Of a stretch of 14,351 nt of DNA, positions 1 through 5,754 are shown in pieces. Source of the DNA: CAZVEV01 sp964625865 (lineage in GTDB: Bacteria > Planctomycetota > Phycisphaerae > SM23-33); the NCBI GenBank assembly GCA_964625865.1, contig CAZVEV010000147.1, forward strand, positions 1 to 14,351, read 5' to 3'. Within the stretch, counting starts at the first letter, position 1. Each line of letters starts with the position of its first letter. The position numbers and the translations under genes were made by a program. The notes under the pieces are model-generated. The model was not told the DNA's origin. It saw only the letters and a list, made by a program, of their open reading frames with translations, and searched no databases.

Positions 1-265
1 GACAAGCCCGGTGGTGGCCTCAGGCCCATGCACCTACGCATTATCCGGATGAGCCGTCTTTTTTGTTCACTCCTGACGAACACCCGACAGGCAAACCGGG
101 TTACATATACTCGACGCGCCACGGAAGGCCCACAGCGGTCTCCCGGGCGCGTTTGGCTACAAGCGAGTCGGCGGGTGGGCCGCATGACTTGAGAAACACA
201 CGGTTCTCGCCGCGCCGGGGCGGCGGCGAGGACTGCCAAACGCCCCGCCCCGGTGGAGACGCAGC
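1..265. other. Noncoding leader region upstream of the LTxxQ protein
   Basis: No convincing gene is seen in this stretch. A T-run at 58-64 has no adjacent stable stem. A TATACT box at 106-111 could be a -10 element, but no good -35 sits 16-18 bases upstream, so I do not call a promoter. Positions 206-213 (CTCGCCGC) and 223-230 (GCGGCGAG) form a perfect 8-bp stem with a 9-base GC-rich loop, about 35 bases before the start codon of the next gene. It could shape the 5' untranslated region of that mRNA. Confidence 0.5.
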
Positions 266-946
266 ATGAAGCGTTTAGCAGTGATGTTGGTCCTGGCTGT
301 CGCGATGACCTCGACGACGGCCTTGTGCGCCAAGAAGGAAAAGAAGGCCAAGGGGCCCAAGGGCCTGCGGGGCGAGTACGCCATCATGGCCAAGGTCCTG
401 AACTTCACCGAGGCCCAGAAGACGCAGTTGGCCGCCACGCTGACCGCCTGCGCCGACGAGGCCAAGACGTGGCGCGAAGCGAACGCCGAGAAGCTGGCCG
501 AGATAAAGAAGCAGCAGGCCGAGGCGAAGAAGAACAAGGACAAGGACGCGATGAAGAAGATCGCCGAACAGTCCAAGGCCCTCCGTGCCGAAGAAGCCAA
601 GATCAAGGGCAAGTCGATCGCCGCCGCCAAGGCCCTGCTGACAGCCGACCAGAAGACCAAGTGGGACGGCTTTGTCGTCTACCGCCAGATCATGCGACGG
701 CTGAAGAAAGCCGAACTGACCGACGAGCAGGACAAGAAGGTCCGCGAGATGTGCCAGGCCAAGGCCGCCGGCATCCTCGGCGCCGAGAAGAAGGCCCAGA
801 GCAAGGCGTATAGGGAACTGGGTACGGCGATCATCGAAAGCGTCCTGACCGCTGAGCAGAAAGCCAAGCTGACGGCCAAGCCGCCGAAGAAGGACCCGGC
901 CGACAAGAAGCCCCGCAAGGGCAAGAAGGACAAGCCGGAAGTCTAA
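266..946 (+). CDS. Secreted LTxxQ-motif (Spy/CpxP-like) lysine-rich helical protein
   Basis: The 226-residue product starts with a Sec-type signal peptide (MKR, a hydrophobic stretch to about residue 20, likely cut near residue 22), so it should be exported. The mature part is charged and predicted almost wholly helical. It carries four [L/F]TxxQ motifs: FTEAQ at 47-51, LTADQ at 125-129, LTDEQ at 151-155 and LTAEQ at 184-188. This motif marks the Spy/CpxP periplasmic family, which in enterobacteria buffers misfolded envelope proteins; here the role is only inferred. Residues 75-120 are a Lys/Glu/Ala-rich probable coiled coil and the last 30 residues are a lysine-rich tail. The ATG is supported by GTGGAG at 253-258. 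The C21 context (TALC) is not a proper lipobox. The gene stands alone and is closed by a strong terminator. The family assignment is by motif and could be loose. Confidence 0.72.
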   Translation: MKRLAVMLVLAVAMTSTTALCAKKEKKAKGPKGLRGEYAIMAKVLNFTEAQKTQLAATLTACADEAKTWREANAEKLAEIKKQQAEAKKNKDKDAMKKIAEQSKALRAEEAKIKGKSIAAAKALLTADQKTKWDGFVVYRQIMRRLKKAELTDEQDKKVREMCQAKAAGILGAEKKAQSKAYRELGTAIIESVLTAEQKAKLTAKPPKKDPADKKPRKGKKDKPEV

Positions 947-973
947 GCCGCACGAGAAGACGATGTCTAATCC

Positions 974-1016
974 GGGCCGGACCCGTTTCGATCGGGTTCG
1001 GCCCGTTGTCTTTCTC
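974..1016 (+). terminator. Rho-independent terminator of the LTxxQ gene
   Basis: Arms at 974-985 and 993-1004 pair over 12 bp with a single G-U wobble, enclosing a 7-base loop (TTTCGAT). A T-rich tail (GTTGTCTTTCTC) follows directly. It lies 28 bases after the stop codon of the secreted LTxxQ protein and ahead of the tRNA promoter, so it separates the two transcripts. Confidence 0.85.
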
Positions 1017-1064
1017 ACGGGGTCGGGCCGGCGCAGAATTTTGCACGGGTTGGTGAGAAATTGC

Positions 1065-1096
1065 TTGCAACGTCCCCTGAGGATGGGGACTATACT
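1065..1096 (+). promoter_or_regulatory. Probable sigma70-type promoter of the tRNA gene
   Basis: A good -10 box TATACT at 1091-1096 sits 14 bases before the first tRNA base. The best -35 candidate is TTGCAA at 1065-1070, which gives a 20-base spacer, longer than usual. The -10 is convincing and the -35 is weak. A start near 1103 would give a short 5' leader to be removed by RNase P. Confidence 0.5.
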
Positions 1097-1110
1097 GCAA
1101 GTAGACGCAT

Positions 1111-1183
1111 GGCGGCGTAGCTCAGTTGGCAGAGCGTGGGATTCATAAGCCTAAGGTCACTGGTTCAAGTCCAGTCGCCGCTA
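1111..1183 (+). tRNA. tRNA-Met (anticodon CAT), elongator type
   Basis: The full cloverleaf can be drawn. Acceptor arms 1111-1117 and 1176-1182 form 7 bp with a G-U at the first pair. Bases T-A follow at positions 8-9, then a GCTC/GAGC D arm, an anticodon loop at 1142-1148 with CAT at 1144-1146, a variable loop AGGTC, a T arm ACTGG/CCAGT with loop TTCAAGT, and discriminator A1183. CCA is not encoded. The anticodon stem TGGGA/GCCTA has one G-U and one A-G mismatch next to the loop. The acceptor resembles elongator tRNA-Met of Gram-positives (GGCGG...CCGCTA). An initiator would normally lack the first acceptor pair. A lysidine-modified tRNA-Ile2 also has CAT and cannot be fully excluded. Confidence 0.93.
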
Positions 1184-1191
1184 TTACCGTT

Positions 1192-1239
1192 TCCGGGGCC
1201 GCGACGGCAAGGCCGCAGCGGTCCCGGAGTCAGCTTTTT
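1192..1239 (+). terminator. Terminator downstream of tRNA-Met
   Basis: Arms at 1192-1202 and 1218-1228 pair over 11 bp with one G-U, around a 15-base loop. Six bases later a T5 run lies at 1235-1239. The T tract begins a little late, so efficiency is uncertain, but its place just after the tRNA fits its end. Confidence 0.65.
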
Positions 1240-1268
1240 CGCCGCCGCATACTGACGGGTCTTTTTAC

Positions 1269-1297
1269 TTGCGGTGCATTCGGCGCCGGGATATAAG
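1269..1297 (+). promoter_or_regulatory. Promoter of the 40-residue membrane protein gene
   Basis: TTGCGG at 1269-1274 and TATAAG at 1292-1297 are separated by exactly 17 bases, matching sigma70-type spacing. The transcription start would be near 1304, leaving a leader of about 57 bases with a strong Shine-Dalgarno before the small ORF. Confidence 0.6.
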
Positions 1298-1360
1298 GTC
1301 AACTGAATCGTCAGTGTGTGGCGATTGTCATGCAAGGCTAGAGTGTAAGGAGACATGTAT

Positions 1361-1483
1361 ATGTCGATGCCGTTAGCAGAACTGTTTGGCATTACGTGGC
1401 TGTACTGGTGGCAACTGGTCCTGATCGTCCTTCTGGTTGGGCTGATCATCTTCTGGAAGAAGTACCGCGAAAAGCAAATGTAG
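1361..1483 (+). CDS. Small single-pass membrane protein (40 residues), unrecognised
   Basis: This small ORF encodes a 40-residue protein that begins MSMPLAELFG, has an aromatic patch (ITWLYWWQ) near residues 11-18, one strongly hydrophobic helix at about 16-32, and a basic tail (WKKYREKQM) suggesting N-out/C-in insertion. Three in-frame ATGs occur at 1355, 1361 and 1367. The Shine-Dalgarno TAAGGAGA at 1346-1353 places AAGGAG 8 bases before the ATG at 1361, so I chose that start. It has its own promoter (1269-1297) and lies alone between a tRNA terminator and a hairpin-rich stretch. The ribosome binding site, clean membrane helix and charged end argue that it is real. I do not recognise a family. 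It could be a regulator of a membrane complex, a type I toxin-like peptide or a structural small protein; none of these is shown. Confidence 0.72.
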   Translation: MSMPLAELFGITWLYWWQLVLIVLLVGLIIFWKKYREKQM

Positions 1484-1603
1484 CTTCTCTGTACACCGCC
1501 GGCAGCGCACCGAACGACAGAGGCGAGTTCGCGCTCGTGGCCCGAAGGCCCGGTCGCGGCATCTCGCGTAATGTCTCAGCGTGATTGGCCGGTGCGTTTC
1601 ATG

Positions 1604-1624
1604 GCCGGCCCGTATGCGGCCGGC
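1604..1624 (+). repeat. GC-rich hairpin after the 40-residue protein
   Basis: GCCGGCC at 1604-1610 and GGCCGGC at 1618-1624 form a 7-bp stem with a 7-base loop. It is followed by GCTGTTTCGG, only weakly T-rich, so it is at best a poor terminator. Confidence 0.5.
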
Positions 1625-1646
1625 GCTGTTTCGGTGATTCTGCGGC

Positions 1647-1688
1647 GAGCCCGGCCAGTTCCGGCCGGCTCGTTGTTCAGTGGTTTTC
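1647..1688 (+). terminator. Possible terminator of the small membrane protein transcript
   Basis: GAGCCCGGCC (1647-1656) pairs with GGCCGGCTC (1663-1671), with one bulged C. A T-rich stretch (GTTGTTCAGTGGTTTTC) follows. The tail is interrupted, so this is a moderate terminator call for the transcript starting near 1304. Confidence 0.4.
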
Positions 1689-1689
1689 A

Positions 1690-1733
1690 ATCGGCGCTGC
1701 GATCTGATCTTTCGGTCGGGTCGCAGCGCCGAT
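1690..1733. repeat. Perfect 13-bp inverted repeat
   Basis: ATCGGCGCTGCGA at 1690-1702 and its exact reverse complement at 1721-1733 enclose an 18-base loop containing TTTCGG. There is no T tract on the exit side of either strand, so it is not a normal intrinsic terminator. The arm sequence CGCTGCGATCT recurs in reverse complement at 1777-1787, allowing an alternative structure. Confidence 0.7.
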
Positions 1734-1750
1734 GGCAAAGTTGATGAGGC

Positions 1751-1765
1751 GGACACGCCGTGTCC
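1751..1765. repeat. Short hairpin GGACAC-GCC-GTGTCC
   Basis: A perfect 6-bp stem with a 3-base loop lies between the two alternative pairing partners of the 1690-1702 arm. It could bring them closer together in a folded RNA. Confidence 0.5.
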
Positions 1766-1937
1766 ATTATCGCACGAGATCGCAGCGCGCACTGCGTGAT
1801 GACGTCGGGAGCAACCCGTTCGAGCGAGTTGTCCCGCTGAATCGCGCACCTCGCGATCCGTCCCCGCCCAGACACGCGGCCTTACCCCCTGCCCCTGCCC
1901 CCTCTCACCGCGGTTCTCGCCCGTCCCGTTTTTTGGG

Positions 1938-1966
1938 TCGCACTCGCGGGGTTCCGCTGGTATCTT
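1938..1966 (+). promoter_or_regulatory. Candidate promoter of holA (near-leaderless)
   Basis: TATCTT at 1961-1966 is a plausible -10, with TCGCAC at 1938-1943 as a weak -35 at 17-base spacing. Transcription would start around 1973, only a few bases before the ATG at 1977. No Shine-Dalgarno is visible in the 15 bases before that ATG, which agrees with leaderless or near-leaderless translation. Confidence 0.4.
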
Positions 1967-1976
1967 CTGGGCCAAG

Positions 1977-2927
1977 ATGAGCGACGCGGAAGTCAAACCC
2001 GTCTACGTTCTTCATGGCGATGACACGTTCCTGCAAGACGCCTACAGGCAGGAGATTATCGCCCATGCCGTCGGTGACGCCGACCCGCAGACCTGCCTGG
2101 CCGTCTTCGACGCGACGGTCGAGTTGGCCCAGGTGCTCGACGAGCTGCGCACCTTGCCCTTCCTCGCGCCCAGGCGGGTGGTCATCCTGCGAGACGCCGA
2201 GGCCTTCGTCAGCGCCCACCGGGGCCCGCTTGAAGACTATCTCCAGAGCCCGTCGGCCCACGCAACGCTCGTGCTGATGGTCTCGTCCTGGCCCAAGAAC
2301 ACGCGGCTGTACAAGCGGGTAGCCCAGATCGGGCGGACGATTGACTGCGGCTCGCCTCAGCGCGGGCTGACGGACTGGCTGGGCAAATCGGCGGGCAAGC
2401 GGGGCAAGCGGATCGCACGAGATGCCGCCGAACTGCTGGTCGAGTGGCTCGGGCGAGACCTGAGCGTGCTGAACGGCGAGATGGAGAAGCTCGCGTTGTA
2501 CGTGGGCGATCGCGAGATGATCACGGCCCAGGACGTGGCAACGATGGTGACGGCCTCGGCGGGGCCGGCGGCCTTCGCGCTGACCAACGCACTGACCGAC
2601 GGCAGCGCCGCCGGTGCGTTGAAGGCGTTGGACGGCATGCTGACGGCGCGGGGGGAGGAGTTCCGCGTGTTGGGCATGGTCGCCTCGCACCTTCGCCGCG
2701 TGCTTCGGGCCCAGGAGCTTGCGTCGGCGGGCAAGGACCCGTCGGGCGCCCTGAACCCGCGCATGCCCTACCGGGCCAAGACCGCCTTCCTTTCGCTGCT
2801 GGGGCGCCGGTCTCTGGGGGCCCTCCAGGGCGACTTCCGCCGGCTGATCCGTGCCGACCTGGGCATGAAGAGCGGCGTCCAGCCGCGTGCGGCCCTCCAG
2901 GAACTTGTGGTCGGCCTCTGCTCGTAG
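1977..2927 (+). CDS. holA: DNA polymerase III subunit delta
   Basis: The 316-residue product has the usual length of HolA, the clamp-loader subunit that opens the beta sliding clamp during replication. The N-terminus has the family opening (VYVLHGDDTFLQDAYRQEI, roughly 9-27), followed by the domain I pattern LPFLAPRRVVILRDAEAF near residues 59-76. The middle has the helical GRDLSVLNGEMEKLALYVG segment with ITAQDVATMV after it, typical of delta domain II. The C-terminal helical collar domain ends ...LQELVVGLCS. No ATPase motifs are expected in delta. There is no clear Shine-Dalgarno before the ATG, and a -10-like box lies 10 bases upstream, so the mRNA may be leaderless. It stands alone, as holA often does outside proteobacteria. 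Identity is confident from several conserved segments. Confidence 0.92.
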   Translation: MSDAEVKPVYVLHGDDTFLQDAYRQEIIAHAVGDADPQTCLAVFDATVELAQVLDELRTLPFLAPRRVVILRDAEAFVSAHRGPLEDYLQSPSAHATLVLMVSSWPKNTRLYKRVAQIGRTIDCGSPQRGLTDWLGKSAGKRGKRIARDAAELLVEWLGRDLSVLNGEMEKLALYVGDREMITAQDVATMVTASAGPAAFALTNALTDGSAAGALKALDGMLTARGEEFRVLGMVASHLRRVLRAQELASAGKDPSGALNPRMPYRAKTAFLSLLGRRSLGALQGDFRRLIRADLGMKSGVQPRAALQELVVGLCS

Positions 2928-3089
2928 ACATGTGCCCTCGGCCAGGGTGCCGTGGGCTGCGGAGCGAAGCGGAGCAATCACGACACCCCTCGCTGTGCTC
3001 GCGCGCGTCCCCTACACCCTATTGCCTATGGCCTACTGCCCATTGCCCACCCCCCGTCGTTACTCCGTTGCCCCCGCCGACCTGTGAGC
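2928..3089. other. Intergenic region with short repeats
   Basis: No gene is seen. GCGGAGC occurs twice, separated by GAA, at 2957-2973. Four imperfect heptamers of the type TATTGCC (TATTGCC, TATGGCC, TACTGCC, CATTGCC) run in tandem at 3020-3047. These look like simple-sequence expansions rather than a regulatory site. Confidence 0.5.
3020..3047 (+). repeat. Four imperfect TAYTGCC heptamer repeats
   Basis: Units at 3020, 3027, 3034 and 3041 each match the consensus TATTGCC with at most one change. The array lies between holA and the next promoter and is not in a coding frame. Confidence 0.6.
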
Positions 3090-3095
3090 TATAAT
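3068..3095 (+). promoter_or_regulatory. Promoter of the small membrane protein-permease operon, leaderless
   Basis: A perfect TATAAT at 3090-3095 follows TTGCCC (3068-3073) at a 16-base spacing. The expected start, about 7 bases after the -10, falls at 3102-3103, right next to the ATG at 3104. No room is left for a Shine-Dalgarno, so the first gene is probably translated from a leaderless mRNA. Confidence 0.65.
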
Positions 3096-3103
3096 CGCCT
3101 CCC

Positions 3104-3262
3104 ATGGACACCGACATCACACTTGGCGTGCTGATCATCGCCGCGGCCTGGCTGGCGATAGTCGGCCTGGTGCTCTGGGGGCGGCGGACCATCAACGCCA
3201 TCGCCAAGGAGGGCTTCGGCTCGGCGCGCGAGATAACGAGGACGCGGCGTGACCGAGAGTAG
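3104..3262 (+). CDS. Small single-pass membrane protein (52 residues) overlapping the permease
   Basis: The product is 52 residues: MDTDITLG, then a hydrophobic helix at about 7-25 (GVLIIAAAWLAIVGLVLW), then a basic cytoplasmic tail rich in Arg (RRTINAIAKEGFGSAREITRTRRDRE). It starts directly after a consensus promoter, so it is the first cistron. Its last 14 bases overlap the GTG start of the APC permease in another frame, an arrangement that usually means translational coupling. The overlap and the promoter position make it very likely real. I do not recognise a family. By analogy with known small partners of transporters (KdpF, AcrZ-like peptides) it may sit beside the permease as a stabilising or regulatory subunit; that is inference only. 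Confidence 0.72.
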   Translation: MDTDITLGVLIIAAAWLAIVGLVLWGRRTINAIAKEGFGSAREITRTRRDRE

Positions 3263-5531
3263 CTCCAGCCCATCCGTTTCCGCGGAGTTGTCGCGCGACT
3301 TGACCCTGTTCCACATCACGATGATGGGGCTGGGGATGATGATCGGCGCGGGGGTCTTCGTGGGGATCGGCATTACGGTGCCAAAGGCCGGCACGGGCGG
3401 ACTGCTGCTGACATTCGTCCTGAACGGGCTGATCGCACTGTTTACCGCGATGAGCTTTGCCGAACTCAGTTCGGCCATCCCGAAGGCCGGCGGCGCGTAC
3501 AACTTCGCCCGGATCGGCTTCGGGCGCGGGGCCAGCTTCATCGCCGGCTGGATGGAATGGTTCGCATCGAGCCTGGCCGGGGCGTTCTACGCGGTGGTCT
3601 TCGCCAAGGCGACCGTGCCGTTCGTGGCCAACGTCCTGCTGGGCGTGGGGCTGTCGGGCACGGCCGAGGCCGTCGTCGTCCGCGTGGTGGCCCTGGCGGC
3701 GGCGGGGTCGTTCATCTACATCAACTACCGCGGCTCCAGCGAGACCGGCAGGATCGGCGCGATTTTCACCGTCGCCCAGATGCTGTTCGTGCTGGCCATC
3801 GGCGTGGTAGGCGTGATCGTCGCCTGCGCCGACCCGCAGCGGCTGGCGAACTTCCGGCCGTTCCTCGACGAGGACGGGGGCTGGTGGAGGCTGCTGGGCA
3901 CGATGGGCGTGATCTACGTCGCTTTCGAGGGCTTCGAGGTGATCGCCCAGGCCGGCGACGAGACCATCGACCCGAAACGCAACGTCCCCAAGGCCATGCT
4001 CTACTCGGTGGCCATCGTCACCTCCACGTATCTGCTGGTGGCCCTGGCGGCGGTGGTGGCGTTTGACGATCCGGGCGGGGCGCTGACGTGGTTCCGCCAG
4101 AACGAGAGCCAGCCCATCCAGGGCTTCACCGGTTCGGTCCAGCGGCTGATCCCCGCCATCGGCGGGCTGCTGGTGACGCTGGCAATTATCGCCTCGTCCA
4201 CCTCGGCGCTGAACGCGACGATATACTCGGCGACCCGGGCCTGCTTTGCTCTCGGGCGTGACGGCATGTTGCCCGGGGCCTTCGCGAAGATCTCGCCCAG
4301 ACGCAAGACGCCGCACGTGGCGTTGGGGTTCACGGCGGTGATCGTCCTTCTGGCCGCGGCGGGGCTCAACGAACACCACGGCGCCGCCACCGCGAGCATC
4401 ATGTTCCTGGCCCTGTTCTTCGTGGTGAATCTCTGCGTGGTCAGGATTCGACGGAACATGGGCGACGAGTTGGTCTACGGCTACGTCATGCCCCTGTTTC
4501 CGCTGTTTCCCATCCTGGCCATCGTCTGCCAGGCCGCCCTGGCCGGCGGGATCATGGGCGAGAGCAAGATCGCGTGGGTCATCGGTGTCACGTGGGTGGT
4601 GGCCGGGGCGATGGTCTACCGCTGTTACTCGCGCAGCCGCGTCCCGCCGGCCGACCACGAGATACAGGTCCTCCAGGAGGACGAACATCCCGACCGCGGC
4701 GAGGGGTTCCGCATCATGGTCTCGGTGGCCAATCCCAACAACGCCCTGGAAATGGTGCAGAACACCTACAAGCTGTGCGGGGCCAAGGACGCCAGCGTCG
4801 AACTGCTCCACATGGTGCCCGTCCCCCAGCAGGTTCCCCTCTCCGACGCCGAGAAGTACATGGTCGAGGGCAAGGAGGGCATTCTCGAGACGATGCTCTA
4901 CCTGGCGCCGCTGTTCCCGCTGAGCACGCACCTGCGCTACTGCCGCAACGTCGCCCGCGGGATCCTGTCAGCCGTCCGCGAAAAGCGAATCGACATGCTG
5001 ATCATGGGGTGGCACGGCGAGGCCAAGGGGGGCGTATTCAAGCTGGGCAGCACGATCGATCCGATCATCGAGCGCAGCCCGTGCGACGTGGTGGTCTTCA
5101 AGGATTGCGGGGGCAATCGCACGTTCAAGCGCGTGCTGGTTCCGCTGGCCGGCGGGCCCAACGGGGCGTTGGCGCTGGAGGTCGCGTCGATCCTGAGCGA
5201 CCCGACCGTCGGCGAGATCACCGTGATGACCGTCGCGACGGGGCAGCGGACGTTTGACGTGCAGGGCATCGTCGACGAGGCCGTTGCCCACCTGAACCTG
5301 CCCGCCTCGCGGATTCGTGCCCACGTGGTGGAGGCCCACAACATCGTCGACGCCATCCTCGCCGAAGCCGAAGACTACGACCTGGTGGTCCTGGGCTGCA
5401 CCCACAAGCCCATCCTCCGCCAGATCGGACACCACACCGTCCCCGAAACCGTCGCCGCCCGCTGCAACAAGCCCCTGGTCATGGTCCGCGCCGGCGGCCG
5501 CCTCCGCTCATGGATCCGCCGCTGGATCTGA
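3249..5531 (+). CDS. APC-family amino acid permease with two C-terminal UspA domains
   Basis: The 760-residue protein joins a membrane transporter of about 12 helices (residues about 10-460) to two universal stress protein domains (about 486-619 and 625-750). APC hallmarks are GLGMMIGAGVFVGIG in helix 1, the loop FEGFEVIAQAGDETIDPKRNVPKA, and SALNATIYSATRACFALGRDGMLPG in helix 8. It probably imports amino acids or related amines by proton symport. The first UspA domain keeps the ATP-binding signature G-x2-G-x9-G-S (G587, G590, G600, S601). In the second, the same place reads G716-CTH, so the second glycine is lost and binding is doubtful. The start is GTG at 3249, with GAGGA at 3238-3242 six bases upstream, and it overlaps the 52-residue membrane protein gene. 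The Usp domains may gate transport by nucleotide or energy state. Substrate is unknown. Confidence 0.88.
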   Translation: MTESSSSPSVSAELSRDLTLFHITMMGLGMMIGAGVFVGIGITVPKAGTGGLLLTFVLNGLIALFTAMSFAELSSAIPKAGGAYNFARIGFGRGASFIAGWMEWFASSLAGAFYAVVFAKATVPFVANVLLGVGLSGTAEAVVVRVVALAAAGSFIYINYRGSSETGRIGAIFTVAQMLFVLAIGVVGVIVACADPQRLANFRPFLDEDGGWWRLLGTMGVIYVAFEGFEVIAQAGDETIDPKRNVPKAMLYSVAIVTSTYLLVALAAVVAFDDPGGALTWFRQNESQPIQGFTGSVQRLIPAIGGLLVTLAIIASSTSALNATIYSATRACFALGRDGMLPGAFAKISPRRKTPHVALGFTAVIVLLAAAGLNEHHGAATASIMFLALFFVVNLCVVRIRRNMGDELVYGYVMPLFPLFPILAIVCQAALAGGIMGESKIAWVIGVTWVVAGAMVYRCYSRSRVPPADHEIQVLQEDEHPDRGEGFRIMVSVANPNNALEMVQNTYKLCGAKDASVELLHMVPVPQQVPLSDAEKYMVEGKEGILETMLYLAPLFPLSTHLRYCRNVARGILSAVREKRIDMLIMGWHGEAKGGVFKLGSTIDPIIERSPCDVVVFKDCGGNRTFKRVLVPLAGGPNGALALEVASILSDPTVGEITVMTVATGQRTFDVQGIVDEAVAHLNLPASRIRAHVVEAHNIVDAILAEAEDYDLVVLGCTHKPILRQIGHHTVPETVAARCNKPLVMVRAGGRLRSWIRRWI

Positions 5532-5623
5532 GGGGCAGGAGAGGCGGCCTGTATGTGGGGCGTTCTCGATGCAGCGTGATGTGTCCTGATGTCCAGGTGG
5601 ACAGTGTGTGCTGCGCGGTCTTC
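5532..5623. other. Short spacer before the transposase element
   Basis: No gene is seen. A small palindrome TGTCCA-GG-TGGACA lies at 5590-5603. No clear terminator follows the permease gene unless the hairpins of the next element serve that purpose. Confidence 0.4.
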
Positions 5624-5730
5624 GGCCCCGAAGGGGTCGTAAGCACTTGGCCGGGGGTCGCCCCGAACGAAGCGAATGGGCGGCCCCCGGATAAGGGGCT
5701 TTTGTCTTCAGAGCCCCGGAGGGGTGACAG
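5624..5730 (+). repeat. Left REP-like array (three hairpins)
   Basis: Three stems can be drawn: GGCCCC-GAA-GGGGTC at 5624-5638; a 12-bp stem with one G-U formed by CCGGGGGTCGCC (5651-5662) and GGCGGCCCCCGG (5679-5690); and GCCCC-GGA-GGGGT near 5713-5725. The central stem has a 16-base loop here, against 3 bases in the right copy. The array may also stop transcription from the permease gene. Confidence 0.8.
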
Positions 5731-5754
5731 CGTTGTTTTCGAAAGGGTTCAAGC

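Larger units (their letters stand above)
1484..1976. other. Hairpin-dense intergenic region, possible structured RNA
   Basis: No credible protein gene lies in this 493-base stretch, but it is full of inverted repeats: 1604-1624, 1647-1671, 1690-1733 and 1751-1765. The left arm of the perfect 13-bp repeat can also pair over 11 bp (1695-1705 with 1777-1787), so two folds compete. An imperfect direct repeat (GGCCGG then GCG and TTTC) occurs at 1587-1600 and 1618-1632. This could be a noncoding RNA, a set of terminators or a repeat relic; the sequence alone does not decide. Confidence 0.4.

Noticed and set aside
44..64. Terminator at the left edge of the window
   Set aside because: The T-run lacks a stable stem next to it; only an ATCCGGAT palindrome without a loop and a 4-bp hairpin are nearby.
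963..1148. 61-codon plus-strand frame spanning the terminator and tRNA
   Set aside because: It runs through an intrinsic terminator, a promoter and into the tRNA gene, so it cannot be a real protein gene.
1690..1733. Perfect 13-bp hairpin as an intrinsic terminator
   Set aside because: Neither strand has a T tract after the stem, so it is recorded as a repeat or possible RNA structure instead.
1905..2981. 358-codon minus-strand frame opposite holA
   Set aside because: No known motif and biased composition; it is the shadow of holA.
3192..4931. 579-codon open frame on the minus strand opposite the permease gene
   Set aside because: It is rich in His, Gly, Arg and Asp with no domain pattern and no ribosome site, as expected of antisense frames in high-GC DNA; the plus-strand permease is unambiguous.
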